From assembly GCA_033032865.1 (NCBI GenBank), contig JAWHQI010000166.1:4340001-4404000 (forward strand): a DNA stretch of 64,000 nt. The letters are read 5' to 3'. This document shows, piece by piece, positions 9,850 through 21,033 of this stretch (positions are counted from its first letter, which is position 1; the number at the start of each line of letters is the position of its first letter). The translations under genes and the position numbers were made by a program. The notes under the pieces were generated by a model. That model was not told the DNA's origin, did not search any database, and saw only the letters and a program-made list of their open reading frames with translations. This DNA is from Dactylorhiza incarnata. Lineage: Eukaryota; Streptophyta; Magnoliopsida; Asparagales; Orchidaceae.

Positions 9850-11124
9850 TGTTGGAGCATGCGTTTCGCACTCCTCCGGTTTGAAAATAACAAAGTCCCA
9901 TTTGTATTTGATTCTATTTTCATTAATGGTGTGCAGATAACAGGTATGAGATGTTCACATTGCTGCTGGAGCTAAAATTGAATGTGGGAAAATTTCACTG
10001 TCGGAAAATTCCGACAGCCACTATCGCCCAGGCGACAGCAGAGAAGTTACAACTACTTCCCTCCACGGCAGATCGACGAAAGGCTGTTTTGCGCTGTCGG
10101 AAATCCGACAGCGATGTCGCCCAGGCGACAGCTCGGCGGTTACAACAACTGCCCACGACTCCACCCACGACCGGCAGTTTTGCGCTGTCGGAAATCCGAC
10201 ATCGATGTCGCCCAGGCGACAGCTCGGCCGTTACAACAACTGCCCACGACTCCACCCACGACGGCACTCCAGCGGCAGTTTAGCGCTGTCGGAAAATTCC
10301 GACAGTCACTGTCGCCCAGGCGACAGTGAATTTCTATAAATTGGTTCCTTTGGTTCGTGCATTCCAAGCTTTTTAGAATTCCAGTCCCTTCCTGAGTGCA
10401 TACGAACCAGAGAGCTCCAGAACCTCCTCAACTCCCATTTGTGCAAAGAAGGATTGAAGATTGAAGACGAGATCGGGCGCTCTTCTACATCATCAATCAT
10501 CTCGGGGCTTCAACAATCCGTTCAGAGATCTGATTTTCTAGGGAGTTGTTCTTTTCATATTGTATTTTCATTCACATACTTTTCATTTTGTATTGGTAGA
10601 GAAATCGTCGTCTTGCGTGCGGCTTCTAAGTCCTTGCGCGGCTTAGAGGAAAATCGCTTCCTTGTGCGGAGCGTCCAAGTCCTTGCGTGGCTTGGTGAGA
10701 AATCGTGGCCTTGTGTGCTACGTCTAGATCTTGGGAAGATATAGAGGATAGGCTTGGGATTGGTCTTGGGAGAGACAAGCGATAGCCTTCCGATCCTTGG
10801 GAGAAGGATTGGTAAACCAAAATTGTAGAATTTTTAATTAATATAATTGTGCCTTGATCTTAAGCATTGTTAAGATCATTTTTATTGTACTCAAATTTCA
10901 TGATTAATATAATTATGTCTTTTTCTTTAATTACATATTTGATGGCATAATCTTTATCTTAGAAATTTGTGTTTTGGTTTAATACTAAAATTGCATTGGT
11001 TTGAAAGTATTTAGAAGTAATTTTTTAGTAAAGTAAAATCTCTTTAAAAAATTACTAAGTAAAAATTTAATTTTTAAACACACCCTTATTCACCCCCCCT
11101 CTAAGGGCGTTATACGATCCAACA
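9850..11124 (+). repeat. Copia-B 5' LTR
   Basis: Starts TGTTGGAGCATG and ends GATCCAACA. U3 holds four copies of a two-palindrome module (9998-10038, 10094-10131, 10185-10222, 10286-10326); the last sits 8 bp before the TATA box TATAAAT (10335-10341). A C-rich tract lies near 11091. Confidence 0.95.
10286..10341 (+). promoter_or_regulatory. Copia-B LTR core promoter: two palindromes plus TATA box
   Basis: Palindrome 1 (10286-10305) is CTGTCGGAAAATTCCGACAG. It is followed by TCA, then palindrome 2 (10309-10326), CTGTCGCCCAGGCGACAG. After 8 bp comes TATAAAT. The same arrangement precedes the antisense gene at 18282-18227. Confidence 0.75.
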
Positions 11125-11126
11125 AG

Positions 11127-11137
11127 TGGTATCAGAG
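11127..11137 (+). other. Copia-B primer binding site, initiator tRNA-Met type
   Basis: TGGTATCAGAG lies two bases after the LTR end; it complements the 3' end of initiator tRNA-Met. Confidence 0.93.
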
Positions 11138-11173
11138 GTAGGTTACTCCAAAACGATTTTACCACCGGGAGTA

Positions 11174-13105
11174 ATGGCGCACAACGATCACGCGTTCGTT
11201 GAGGGGCAAGGAATTAGTAGGCCACCACTTTTTACGGGCACAGACTACAATTATTGGAAAACACGTATGCGTTGTTTTCTAATTGCGCTAGATATAGAAG
11301 TCTGGAATATGGTAGAATCTAGTTACACTTCTCCAACATTTGTTGTAGGAGATGTAACCATGGATAAGCCCAAAGACAAGTGGGATGACAACGATAAATT
11401 AAAATGTAAGAACAATGCAAAAGCCATGAATGCTTTGTTTTGCGCACTAGATCGCACTGAATTTAATAGAGTTTGTGCTTGTAATACTGCATTTGAAATT
11501 TGAAATTTATTAGAAATCACTCATGAAGGTACTTCGCAGGTAAAGGATTCAAAGCTATTTCAACTAGAATCTGAATTTGAAAGGTTCAAAATGGAGGTAG
11601 ATGAAGAGATTGATACGGTGTACACACGATTTACAAAAATCGTGAACGACTCAAAGGTGCTAGGAAAGGTGTTCTCAAATGGAGATTTGGTAAGGAAAAT
11701 CTTAAGATCACTTCCCCCGAAGTTCAATCCTAAAGTGACTGCAATTTCCGAGTCACATGATCTTAAGACCTTACAATTGGAGAGCCTCATTGAGAACTTG
11801 AAAACTCATGAAGTTGAATTGAAAATTCAACAACAAGAGTATATGGAACCAAGGAAGAAGGGATTGGCTCTAAGATCAAAGAAGGAAGAAACTAGTGATT
11901 CTGAGGAGGATGAAGAAGATGAGGAAAGTTTATTTGTTAAAAAATTTAGAAAATTTATGAAAAATCCGAAGAGAAGGAATTCGTTTAAGAAGTATTTTAA
12001 GAAGGAAACCTTTAGGAAGAAAAAAGGAAAGGAAGGCGATGAGGAGGAAGAGAGACCGCCACCGGAGTGCTATCACTGCAAGAAGTTAGGACACATTCGA
12101 AGCAAGTGTCCAAAGTACTTGAAAGAACTTAAAGAAAAGAAGCACAAAGGGTCGAAGAAGGTGTTGAAGGCGGAAACCTGGGATGATACTACGTCTGAGG
12201 ATGCAAGCAGTTCCGACTCAAGTAAAGAAGAGGAGGCCAACATATGCTTAATGGGAAAGAGCGTCATATCTGATGACGAATGCAGTGTCCAAAGCGACAC
12301 TGAGGTAACTCCTCCAACCTATGATGAATTATTTTCTGAATTTTTAAAGACTTGCAAATTTTTTGAAAAAAGTTTAAAAGATAATGATCTTCTAAAATCT
12401 GAAAATGGAATTTTACTTAAAGAAAACAAAAAATTGTTAAATGAAATTAAGACTATTGGAAAAAGAGATATTTCTTGCCAAGAGTGTGATCACTTTTTGG
12501 GAAGAATTAATGAACTTGAAGAATCTCTTTCCAAATCTCATTCTACAATAAAAGTACTTACTAAAAAGAATGAGATTTTAGAGAGAGATCTGAAATCTTC
12601 AATTTCCAAAGTCCATGAGGGAAAGAAATCTTTTGAACGTAGACGCGTAAATCTAGTATCCGAGAATACAAAAATGAGAAACCAGATTCATGACTTAATA
12701 CTAGCCATGAAAAAATTTGGAATGGGCCGAAGATCACTGGATATGATCTTAGGATACCAACGCCATGGATCTGGAAGGTATGGACTCGGATACACGTCAG
12801 GAAGCTGTCGCCCAGCGACAACCACTGTCGCCAGCGACAGTGAAAAGTCCAGAAAATTTGTTTTAAAAAATTCTAAAATTAATGAATCATCAATTACTGC
12901 ATCCCCATCCAGTAAAAGTCCAGAAAAGTTATACTCTTCTAAATACATTACTTGTGCCAAATGCAATAGATTTGGTCACACTACGGACTCTTGCTGGAAG
13001 GAAGGAAAAAGCAAAATTAAACAAATCTGGGTGCCTAAGGCTTCTACCTATACTATGGGTGGAACCACTTGGGTAACCAGATCTTTACTCACATCTTCTT
13101 TCTAG
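11174..13105 (+). pseudogene. Copia-B gag
   Basis: The start MAHNDHAFVEGQG is the first ATG that opens the conserved copia gag N-terminus (YNYWKTRMRCFL). One TGA at 11501-11503 replaces the Trp codon of AFEIWNLLE; otherwise the frame is open to the TAG at 13103-13105 (about 643 codons). Order: UBN2-type capsid region; basic segment; CCHC knuckle CYHCKKLGHIRSKC (about 12069-12110); acidic serine-rich stretch; long coiled coil (about 12310-12710); a second CCHC-like knuckle CAKCNRFGHTTDSC; and a tail KQIWVPKAS. The two-knuckle, coiled-coil layout suits SIRE-type gag. A diverged palindrome pair (12804-12840) falls inside the coding sequence. Confidence 0.9.
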
Positions 13106-16100
13106 GTGTGTTGGCAGGCTAAGGACAAAGAAGACGTGTGGTACTTGGACTCGGGTTGTTCAAAGCACATGACGGGCAATAAAGAGAAGTTCCTTAGCCT
13201 GGAGATGAAGAAAGGAGGAGTTGTTACATTCGGTGACAATGGAAAGGGAAAAATCATCGGCATCGGTGTTGTGGGTAACAAAAATTTTTCAATTTCAAAT
13301 GTTTTATTTGTAGAAGGATTAAAGCATAATTTGATTTCTATTAGTCAATTATGTAATAAGGGTTTAAATGTTTTATTTGAATCTTCTACAAATTTGTGCA
13401 AAATTATTAATTCCAAAACAAATGAAATTGTTTTTACCGCACCTAGATGTCATAATGTATATATGATTAAATTTCTTGATTTTTCAAATTCTACTTTGAA
13501 ATGTTTTCTATCAAAAAATGATGAATTAGATTATGTCATAGGCGACTTGGACATGCTAGTGCCAAGTTAATTTCAAAACTTTCAAAAGATAAATTAATTA
13601 AAGGTTTATCTTTGCTAAATGGAAATTTATCTTCTTCACTATGTGTGCCTTGCCAAAAAGGAAAATTTTCAAAATCATCTTTCAAAAGTAAAAACATTAT
13701 TTCTACCACTAGGCCACTTCAATTAATACATATGGACTTATTTGGGCCAATTGGAATTTCTAGCTTAGGAGGTACAAAATACACATTTGTTTTGATTGAT
13801 GATTATTCTCGTTTTTGTTGGACTTTATTTCTAACCTCCAAATCCGAAGCATTTTCAGAATTTTCAAAATTATGTTTGCGTATTCAAAATGAATTGGAGT
13901 TAAACATTAAACGCATACGATCGGATCATGGAGGAGAATTTGAAAATGAAAAGTTTATTTCTTTTTGTACGGAGTTAGGAATTAAACATGAATTTTCCGC
14001 TCCACGCACACCACAGCAAAATGGTGTAGTGGAAAGGAAAAATAGAACTCTTCAAGAGTTAGCCCGTACAATGTTATCTGAATTTAAATTACCAAAATCT
14101 TTTTGGGCTGAAGCGGTTAGCACGGCATGTTATGTAATTAATAGAGTAATGTTTCGCCCTATTTTAAAATTAACTCCTTATGAATTAATATTTAGTAAAC
14201 AACCAAATGTTTCTTATTTCAAAGTTTTTGGTTGTAAATGTTTTATTTTGAATTCTAAAAATTCCTTAGGAAAATTTGATGAAAAATGTGATGAAGGTAT
14301 TTTTATTGGCTATTCTTCAACTAGTAAAGCTTATAGAATTTTTAATAAAAGAACAAAAATAGTTGAAGAATCTATTCATGTTAGGTTTGATGAGTTTGCT
14401 TCATGTGTAGAAAGGAAAATTACAGGAAAAGAAGATGAACTCCTTCCCACGGTGGAGAATGATGAAGAAGAACTTGGAGAAAATGAAGAAGAAAAAGGAG
14501 AAGAAAGAGAAGAAGAAAGAGGAGAAGAAGATAGAGAAGAAGAAGAAAGAGAAGGATATGTGCCTCCAAGTGATTTGAAATTCTCAAAGGATCATCCAAA
14601 GGAGCTTATCATTGGAGATCCGCAAAAAGGGGTTAGTACTCGTTCATCGCTACATGTTTTATTTTCAAACCTTTGTTTTGTTTCTGAAATAGAACCAAAA
14701 GATGTTTCCACCGCTTTAAATGATGAATTTTGGTTTTTAGCTATGAATGAAGAACTTAATCAATTTGAACGTAATAAGGTTTGGAATCTTGTAGAACGAC
14801 CCAAAAATCGTCCTGTAGTTGGTGTTAAGTGGATTTTTTAAAATAAAATGGATAATGAATCTAGAATTGTTAGAAATAAAGCCAGATTAGTTGCAAAAGG
14901 TTATGCACAAATTGAAGAGGTAGATTTTGATGAAACTTTTGCACCCGTAGCAAGATTAGAAGTGGTTAGAATATTTCTTGCATTTACTTGTTTTAAAGGA
15001 TTTAAATTATATCAAATGGATGTCAAAACCGCATTTTTAAACGGGTATATAAAAGAAGAGGTTTATGTAGAACAACCCCCTGGCTTTATAAATGAGAAAT
15101 ATCCAAATTATGTTTATAAATTAGATAAAGCGCTTTATGGATTAAAACAAGCGCCTCGTGCTTGGTATGATCGATTAACTCAATATTTGTTAAAGCACGA
15201 TTATAAAATAGGAAGTGCTGATTCTACTCTCTTCATTAAGCAAATTGATCATGATTTAGTTATTTTACAAATTTATGTTGATGATATTATTTTTGGAGCC
15301 ACTAATGAAGAGTTGTGTAATGAAGTAGTTCAAATTATGAAAAATGAATTTGAAATGAGCATGGTTGGAGTACTTTCATATTTTCTAGGTTTTCAAATTA
15401 CACAAAAACATGATGGTATTTTTATATGTCAAACCAAATATATTCATGATATGTTAAAAAGATTTGGATTTGAAAATCTTAAGCATGCAAACACTCCTAT
15501 GAGTACTTCACTAAAATTAGGAAAAGATGAAAGTGGTGTTTCAATTGAACAAACCCTTTATAGAAGTATGATAGGGTCTTTATTGTATTTAACCGCATTT
15601 AGACCTGATATTATGTTTGTCGTTTGTTTATGTGCTAGATTTCAAGCTAATCCTAAAGAGTCACATTTAAAAGCGGTGAAACGTATCTTTAGATATCTCA
15701 TAGGCACATCAAAATTAGGTTTATGGTATCCTCATAATGATTCTTTTATTTTACATGGTTTTTCGGATTCGGATTATGGGGGATGTTCCTTAGATAGGAA
15801 AAGCACTAGTGGCACTTGTCACTTTATCGGCCCTTCACTTATTTCATGGTCGAGTAGGAAACAGAATTCTGTTGCCCTCTCTACTACCGAGGCCGAATAT
15901 ATTGCACTAGGTAGTTGTTGTGCCCAAGCTCTTTGGATGTCACAAACATTAGACGATTTTGGCATGCAACAAAGTAGTGTAGAATTGAAGTGTGACAATA
16001 AAAGTGCTATAGACTTAACTAACAATCCCGTATTACATTCTAGATCTAAGCATATAGATGTCCGACATCATTTTATAAGGGATCATATTAAGAAGGGTAA

Positions 16101-16221
16101 TATAAAAATCAACTTTATAGGCACGGAAAATCAAATAGCGGATATATTCACTAAGCCGTTACCGGATTCCCGTTTTTCTATGCTTAGGCTAGAATTGGGA
16201 ATTCTAGACATTTCACAATGA
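13106..16221 (+). pseudogene. Copia-B pol (protease, integrase, RT, RNase H)
   Basis: It begins in the gag frame directly after the TAG at 13103. Protease motif VWYLDSGCSKHMTG at about 13136. GAG-pre-integrase follows, with a small deletion near 13537 (LDYV then RRLGHAS) that shifts the frame. Then integrase zinc motif CVPCQKGK, core HMDLFGPIG, DDYSRFCW, DHGGEF and PQQNGVVERKNR. An acidic linker (14430-14570) precedes RT. One TAA near 14839 replaces a Lys codon in KWIFKNK. RT motifs: [26 protein letters not shown] and [11 protein letters not shown]. RNase [28 protein letters not shown]. End: [10 protein letters not shown]. Two clear lesions in pol, so currently inactive but recently functional. 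Confidence 0.93.
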
Positions 16222-16642
16222 ATATATCACTATTTAAAGCCTATAAAATTAAAAAAAAATTCACAAAACCTAAACAATTTAAAAAGCAAAAGCCTAAATT
16301 TTAAAAATCAAAAAAATTGAAATTCAAAAGAGTTAACAAAATTCAAACATCATTAATATTACATCAATATTGTTCAAATTAAAACAGTAGAAAACAACAT
16401 AAGGATCAAATTCATAGAAATCTGTAGAAGTTCACTGTCGCCCAGGCGACAGTGGATGTCGAAAATTTCCGACATCTCCCAGCAGCAGCAACCTGAAGAA
16501 ACTACTCTGAATCTTCATAACCAGCCCCGCTGCTCTCTGGACAATCTTCTGGAGGTCCTCGTCTCACGGCTTTACCACGGCGAGTCCGCCTCACCGATTC
16601 GCGTGGCGGTTCTTCGTCCGGAACTTGCCATTCGGCCTCTTC
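16222..16642 (+). other. Copia-B spacer after pol
   Basis: AT-rich and non-coding on the sense strand. It contains one copy of the two-palindrome module at 16434-16476, oriented toward the antisense gene. Confidence 0.6.
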
Positions 16643-17617
16643 CTATGGAGTTGGCTTTAACTTCAGACCTTTGACGAGAAACTTCATAAATTTCTGCATT
16701 CGACTACGGTCCTTCTTCACTTCCCTCTTGTGATCCTCTAGTGAATCACGTAAATCATCAATGGACTCTCGTAGTGATCCTGCCCTAGGCAATGGCGGAT
16801 CTCTAATCTCAATCCCCGGATGGGCTTTTCTCTGCGGCTTCTTCACTTTCATTGAACCCGTATAATATATCTCCGGATAACAATCATCCAAATAAAAACC
16901 TTGCACTATCCATCCGTACTTCTTATAGAGTACACGCTGAATTACCGCCCCCATTGGCAGCGTATGAACCTTCACCCATCTTGGATGCTTTAATCTATAC
17001 GCATACCTAATCTGGGAGAGTATGAAGTCCGCCACATCAAAAAGCTCATCCTCCATAATGTAGTATGTAAAGAGGGTCAACTGAGCCGTAATACTTCTTG
17101 TATCTCCACTCTTCAACATCACTAAATTCCTTAATATATCTTGAACTAAGAAAGCATCCGGAGTGAGTGATGTAACTTCAGTGGTAAGAGTCTTCTTTTG
17201 ATTCCCATGTAAACTCATGTTTACAAGGGTCCAATCTCTATCCTTTCGATAATTCTCCACTATATCAGGCATATTTTCACACATCACTAGTCTGAATTCC
17301 TCTCTTAGATCAACATGTGTTATTTCCACATGTTGACCTTGGATCCTTGATCTCACTCCTCCATCCAATTCAATGAAATTTGGGTCTTCCAAATGGTTAT
17401 AAAATTCACGAATGAAAAAGGAAGAAAACCCCTCTGGTGATATTATTGAGAGAATACCTGCATTCGCAAGCCGATCATAGATATGATCATGCTTTGGCGA
17501 ATCAAATTCAATATATTTCGCAATTCCAACAATAGCTTTCTCCACCCCAGGAAAAACTTGATATGAACTATGTGCATCTTCCGAAGTACTCCTTCGAGCT
17601 TTGGAACTGGAAGCCAT
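16643..17617 (-). CDS. Antisense gene inside copia-B, plant transposon-associated protein (PF20167-like)
   Basis: 324 codons, uninterrupted, opposite in strand to gag-pol. The start MASSSKARRSTSE at 17617 is preferred because an acceptor-like TTATTTGCAG lies one base upstream. The body contains FIREFYNHLEDPNF, VRSRIQGQHVEIT, LTPDAFLVQDILRNLV, ITAQLTLFTYYIM and LPMGAVIQRVL. Their order and spacing recall the 'putative plant transposon protein' domain found in many plant retroelement-associated frames; this match is from memory of the family's pattern and is unconfirmed. The C-terminal 40 residues are charged and likely coiled coil. Function is unknown. The frame is intact although gag and pol are broken. 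Upstream are a predicted intron and a TATA box. Confidence 0.75.
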   Translation of the reverse strand: MASSSKARRSTSEDAHSSYQVFPGVEKAIVGIAKYIEFDSPKHDHIYDRLANAGILSIISPEGFSSFFIREFYNHLEDPNFIELDGGVRSRIQGQHVEITHVDLREEFRLVMCENMPDIVENYRKDRDWTLVNMSLHGNQKKTLTTEVTSLTPDAFLVQDILRNLVMLKSGDTRSITAQLTLFTYYIMEDELFDVADFILSQIRYAYRLKHPRWVKVHTLPMGAVIQRVLYKKYGWIVQGFYLDDCYPEIYYTGSMKVKKPQRKAHPGIEIRDPPLPRAGSLRESIDDLRDSLEDHKREVKKDRSRMQKFMKFLVKGLKLKPTP

Positions 17618-17618
17618 T

Positions 17619-18130
17619 CTGCAAATAACAAAAAAATTTAGATTACACATGTGTTATGCACTGGAACACTGTCGCCCAGGCGACAGTGACTGTCGGAAAT
17701 TTCCGACAGCTCTCCAAGTGAACTTCTCTCGAAAATTTTTACATACACTTCCAGATCTACTCAAAATCAATATTATTTCAACATCAAGTTTACAAAAAAA
17801 TATATATATGTTTTTCAAATCAAAATATTCTCCAAATCCTTTACTATTCATCATCTTCAACCTTCTTCACTAAACTAGATCTACAAAAATCCTTTAGAGA
17901 ATGAACAAATGGAAACCTTCAACCACAAGAATCAAACAATCATAACATTTTTAACAAAGATCCAACAAGATCCACTTGTTTTAAACTAGATCAAAAAAAA
18001 ATTTTAAAAAAAAACCTACACCATTCATCAAAAATCAAAATGAAAACTACATTTTCCTTCTTCTCTACTATCAAAATCACAAATCCTTAAAAAATTTTGA
18101 GTTAAAAACACCAAAATCAAAAATCCATAC
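17619..18130 (-). other. Predicted leader intron of the antisense gene
   Basis: Minus-strand donor CTAAG|GTATGG (after 18131) and acceptor TTATTTGCAG (at 17619) bracket 512 bp of AT-rich sequence without a long frame, typical of a plant intron. A copy of the two-palindrome module lies inside (17669-17709). If this splice is used, an ATG in the leader exon (about 18175) reads out of frame into the coding exon, so splicing or start choice needs RNA data. Confidence 0.5.
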
Positions 18131-18226
18131 CTTAGATCTAGGGATGTCGCCGACTTCCGACATCCTTCCTCTCATTTTTAACTCCAGGAAATGATGCACA
18201 ATAGGGTTTGACTCGGTCCCCAGCCC

Positions 18227-18282
18227 TATTTATATTTTTGGCTGTCGCCCAGGCGACAGTGACTGTCGGAAATTTCCGACAG
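18227..18282 (-). promoter_or_regulatory. Promoter of the antisense gene: two palindromes plus TATA box
   Basis: Read on the minus strand: a perfect 20-bp palindrome CTGTCGGAAATTTCCGACAG (18282-18263), TCA, CTGTCGCCTGGGCGACAG (18259-18242), 7 bp, then TATAAATA (18234-18227). Transcription would start near 18200 and run toward 16643. The order and spacing copy the LTR promoter. Confidence 0.65.
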
Positions 18283-19606
18283 CTCCCATTTTGACAAAAC
18301 TTCAATTTTGGGTCCCTTTGATGATTTACAATAGTTATATGTCATTATTAATGCTTCACCTCATGACTTGATGACAAACCATGTGCTATTTATTTAAAAA
18401 AAATGACTTACATGTTTATATGATTTCATTTCCAAGCTATCATCGTATTGACACTTCTACTTAGTTGTTTAGACCATTGGAAATTGTTTTCGCATGCCTC
18501 TAAGTATGAGAAATTATTTATCTATCATAATGAACTATCACGTTCACTTCTTTTGATCAATACATATGTCTACTTCTTTAATATATACATGGATCATATT
18601 TGCTTGAACATAATAAAATAGCACTTCTTAAATACAACTTTCACCCTTGATTTGTTAGCACAACACAATTACACCATCTTTTGCGATTCAAGTGAATTCG
18701 GAGATCCTTGGTCAATTACAAAAAAAATATCAATATATCAAAATTAAGATATCACATCTGTGATCAAACAATTTAAAATAAAGACAAGGATACTCCACCA
18801 AGCACTACTTACCCTCCTGATAAGTCTTAATGAGCATTGTGAGGTTAAGCACCTTGGACAGAATTGTAAAGTGTCTTGTGCAAAAGAAAAATGGTTTTCT
18901 AATCATCTTGTACTATATCTTCAAAGTCAAAGTTGACTTTATATGCTTTTATTATGTTCTACATTTTAATGATCATGTAAATTAAATAACTTCGTATGTT
19001 TGATCTAAGTATCACATGTACACATCATTATGTTATATAAATATTCATCTCATGAGAATTGGACTGAAAATATTTCATAATTCTATACACTATTGTGTCT
19101 TTCTATGATACTTTCAAATGATCTTCCTCATGTTTAAGTTATTTTGTTTCATTACTTCATATGGTTATATCGTCACTTCATGAGTTTATTCATACTATGG
19201 CATATTCCTATTATTTCATGGAATTCAATCATTTCCACAAAACGTGCTTCCGCTTACTCTTTCTTTCTATATCCTATATCCATTCCCTTAAGAACTACTC
19301 TTTTCTCTAATATTAACTTTTGCTAATATCAAAAGGGGGAGAATTAAAAGTATAAAAAGAACAATCACAAATCTATTATACCTAAATATTCCACCTACAC
19401 AATACATCATATATTTAGGGGGAGCATATATTTAGGGGGAGCATTCATTTAGGGGGAGCTTTCATCTAGAGGTAGATTATTTATTTTTAAGAAAAATATA
19501 TCATGTTATTTTATTTTATTTTTGTGCACACACCAAAGGTTAAAATCAAATCTAAATAGACATGATTTCTTTTTATACGGATTTGTTATTATCAAAAGGG
19601 GGAGAT
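18283..19606 (+). other. Copia-B 3' non-coding region with repeated polypurine tracts
   Basis: AT-rich, no convincing frame. The motif TATCAAAAGGGGGAGA occurs at 19327-19342 and again directly before the 3' LTR (ending 19605), where it is the functional polypurine tract. Three copies of TTTAGGGGGAGC lie between them (19414, 19431, 19448). Repeated polypurine tracts are known in SIRE-type elements. Confidence 0.75.
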
Positions 19607-20891
19607 TGTTGGAGCATGCGTTTCGCACTCCTCCGGTTTGATAATAACAAAGTCCCATTTGTATTTGATTCTATTTTCATTAATGGTGTGCAGATAACAG
19701 GTATGAGATGTTCACATTGCTGCTGGAGCTAAAATTAAATGTGGGAAAATTTCACTGTCGGAAAATTCCGACAGCCACTGTCGCCCAGGCGACAGCAGAG
19801 AAGTTACAACTACTTCCCTCCACGGCAGATCGACAAAAGGCAGTTTTGCGCTGTCGGAAATTCGACAGCGATGTCGCCCAGGCGACAGCTCGGCGGTTAC
19901 AACAACTGCCCACGACTCCACCCACGACCGGCAGTTTTGCGCTGTCGGAAATCCGACATCGATGTCGCCCAGGCGACAGCTCGGCCGTTACAACAACTGC
20001 CCACGACTCCACCCACGACGGCACTCCAGCGGCAGTTTAGCGCTGTCGGAAAATTCCGACAGTCACTGTCGCCCAGGCGACAGTGAATTTCTATAAATTG
20101 GTTCCTTTGGTTCGTGCATTCCAAGCTTTTTAGAATTCCAGTCCCTTCCTGAGTGCATACGAACCAGAGAGCTCCAGAACCTCCTCAACTCCCATTTGTG
20201 CAAAGAAGGATTGAAGATTGAAGACGAGATCGGGCGCTCTTCTACATCATCAATCATCTCGAGGCTTCAACAATCCGTTCAGAGATCTGATTTTCTAGGG
20301 AGTTGTTCTTTTCATATTGTATTTTCATTCACATACTTTTCATTTTGTATTGGTAGAGAAATCGTCGTCTTGCGTGCGGCGTCTAAGTCCTTGCGCGGCT
20401 TAGGGGAAAATCGCTTCCTTGTGCGGAGCGTCCAAGTCCTTGCGTGGCTTGGTGGGAAAGCGTGGTCTTGTGTGCTACGTCTAGATCTTGGGAAGATCTA
20501 GAGGATAGGCTTGGGCTTGGTCTTGGGAGAGACAAGCGATAGCCTTCTGATCCTTGGGAGAAGGATTGGTAAACCAAAATTGTAGAATTTTTAATTAATA
20601 TAATTGTGCCTTGATCTTAAGCATTGTTAAGATCATTTTTATTGTACTCAAATTTCATGATTAATATAATTATGTCTTTTTCTTTAATTACATATTTGAT
20701 GGCATAATCTTTATCTTAGAAATTTGTGTTTTGGTTTAATACTAAAATTGCATTGGTTTGAAAGTATTTAGAAGTAATTTTTTAGTAAAGTAAAATCTCT
20801 TTAAAAAATTACTAAGTAAAAATTTAATTTTTAAACACACCCTTATTCACCCCCCCCCCCCCCCCCTCTAAGGGCGTTATACGATCCAACA
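19607..20891 (+). repeat. Copia-B 3' LTR
   Basis: Nearly identical to 9850-11124. The main length difference is a run of about 17 C near 20859. All four palindrome modules are present. Confidence 0.95.
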
Positions 20892-20896
20892 AGAAG

Positions 20897-21033
20897 AACG
20901 GCGGTCAGGCTGAATATACTGCGGCTAGACCGAATAGGTCAGACTGTAGAAGGAGACCGCAAGACCGCGCGGTTAGACTAGACCGCGCGGTCACCTCCTA
21001 GACCGCCAACATCACACTTCAACATTTTCAACA
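20897..21033 (-). repeat. Copia-A 3' LTR, remaining part
   Basis: Continues the LTR interrupted at 9849 and matches 25937-26073 of the intact copy. It contains GACCGCGCGGTC dyads and is followed by the polypurine tract (21034-21046, minus strand). Confidence 0.93.

Larger units (their letters stand above)
9850..20891 (+). mobile_element. Copia-B: SIRE/Maximus-type Ty1/copia element
   Basis: Full-length and flanked by a perfect 5-bp duplication AGAAG (9845-9849 and 20892-20896). The empty site is seen intact in the other copia-A LTR near 25930. LTRs are 9850-11124 and 19607-20891, with about 15 visible substitutions plus a poly-C length change, so it is fairly young. Order: primer site, gag, pol, antisense gene, repeated polypurine tracts. 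Lineage is inferred from pol motifs ([36 protein letters not shown]) and from the palindrome-rich LTR. Confidence 0.95.

Noticed and set aside
9951..10330. Several small proteins in the 10-kb and 19.7-20.5-kb regions
   Set aside because: They occur identically in both copia-B LTRs and arise from the palindrome modules.
16643..17650. Reading the antisense frame as an env-like protein of the SIRE element
   Set aside because: It lies on the opposite strand, has no signal peptide or membrane segment, and has its own promoter signals.
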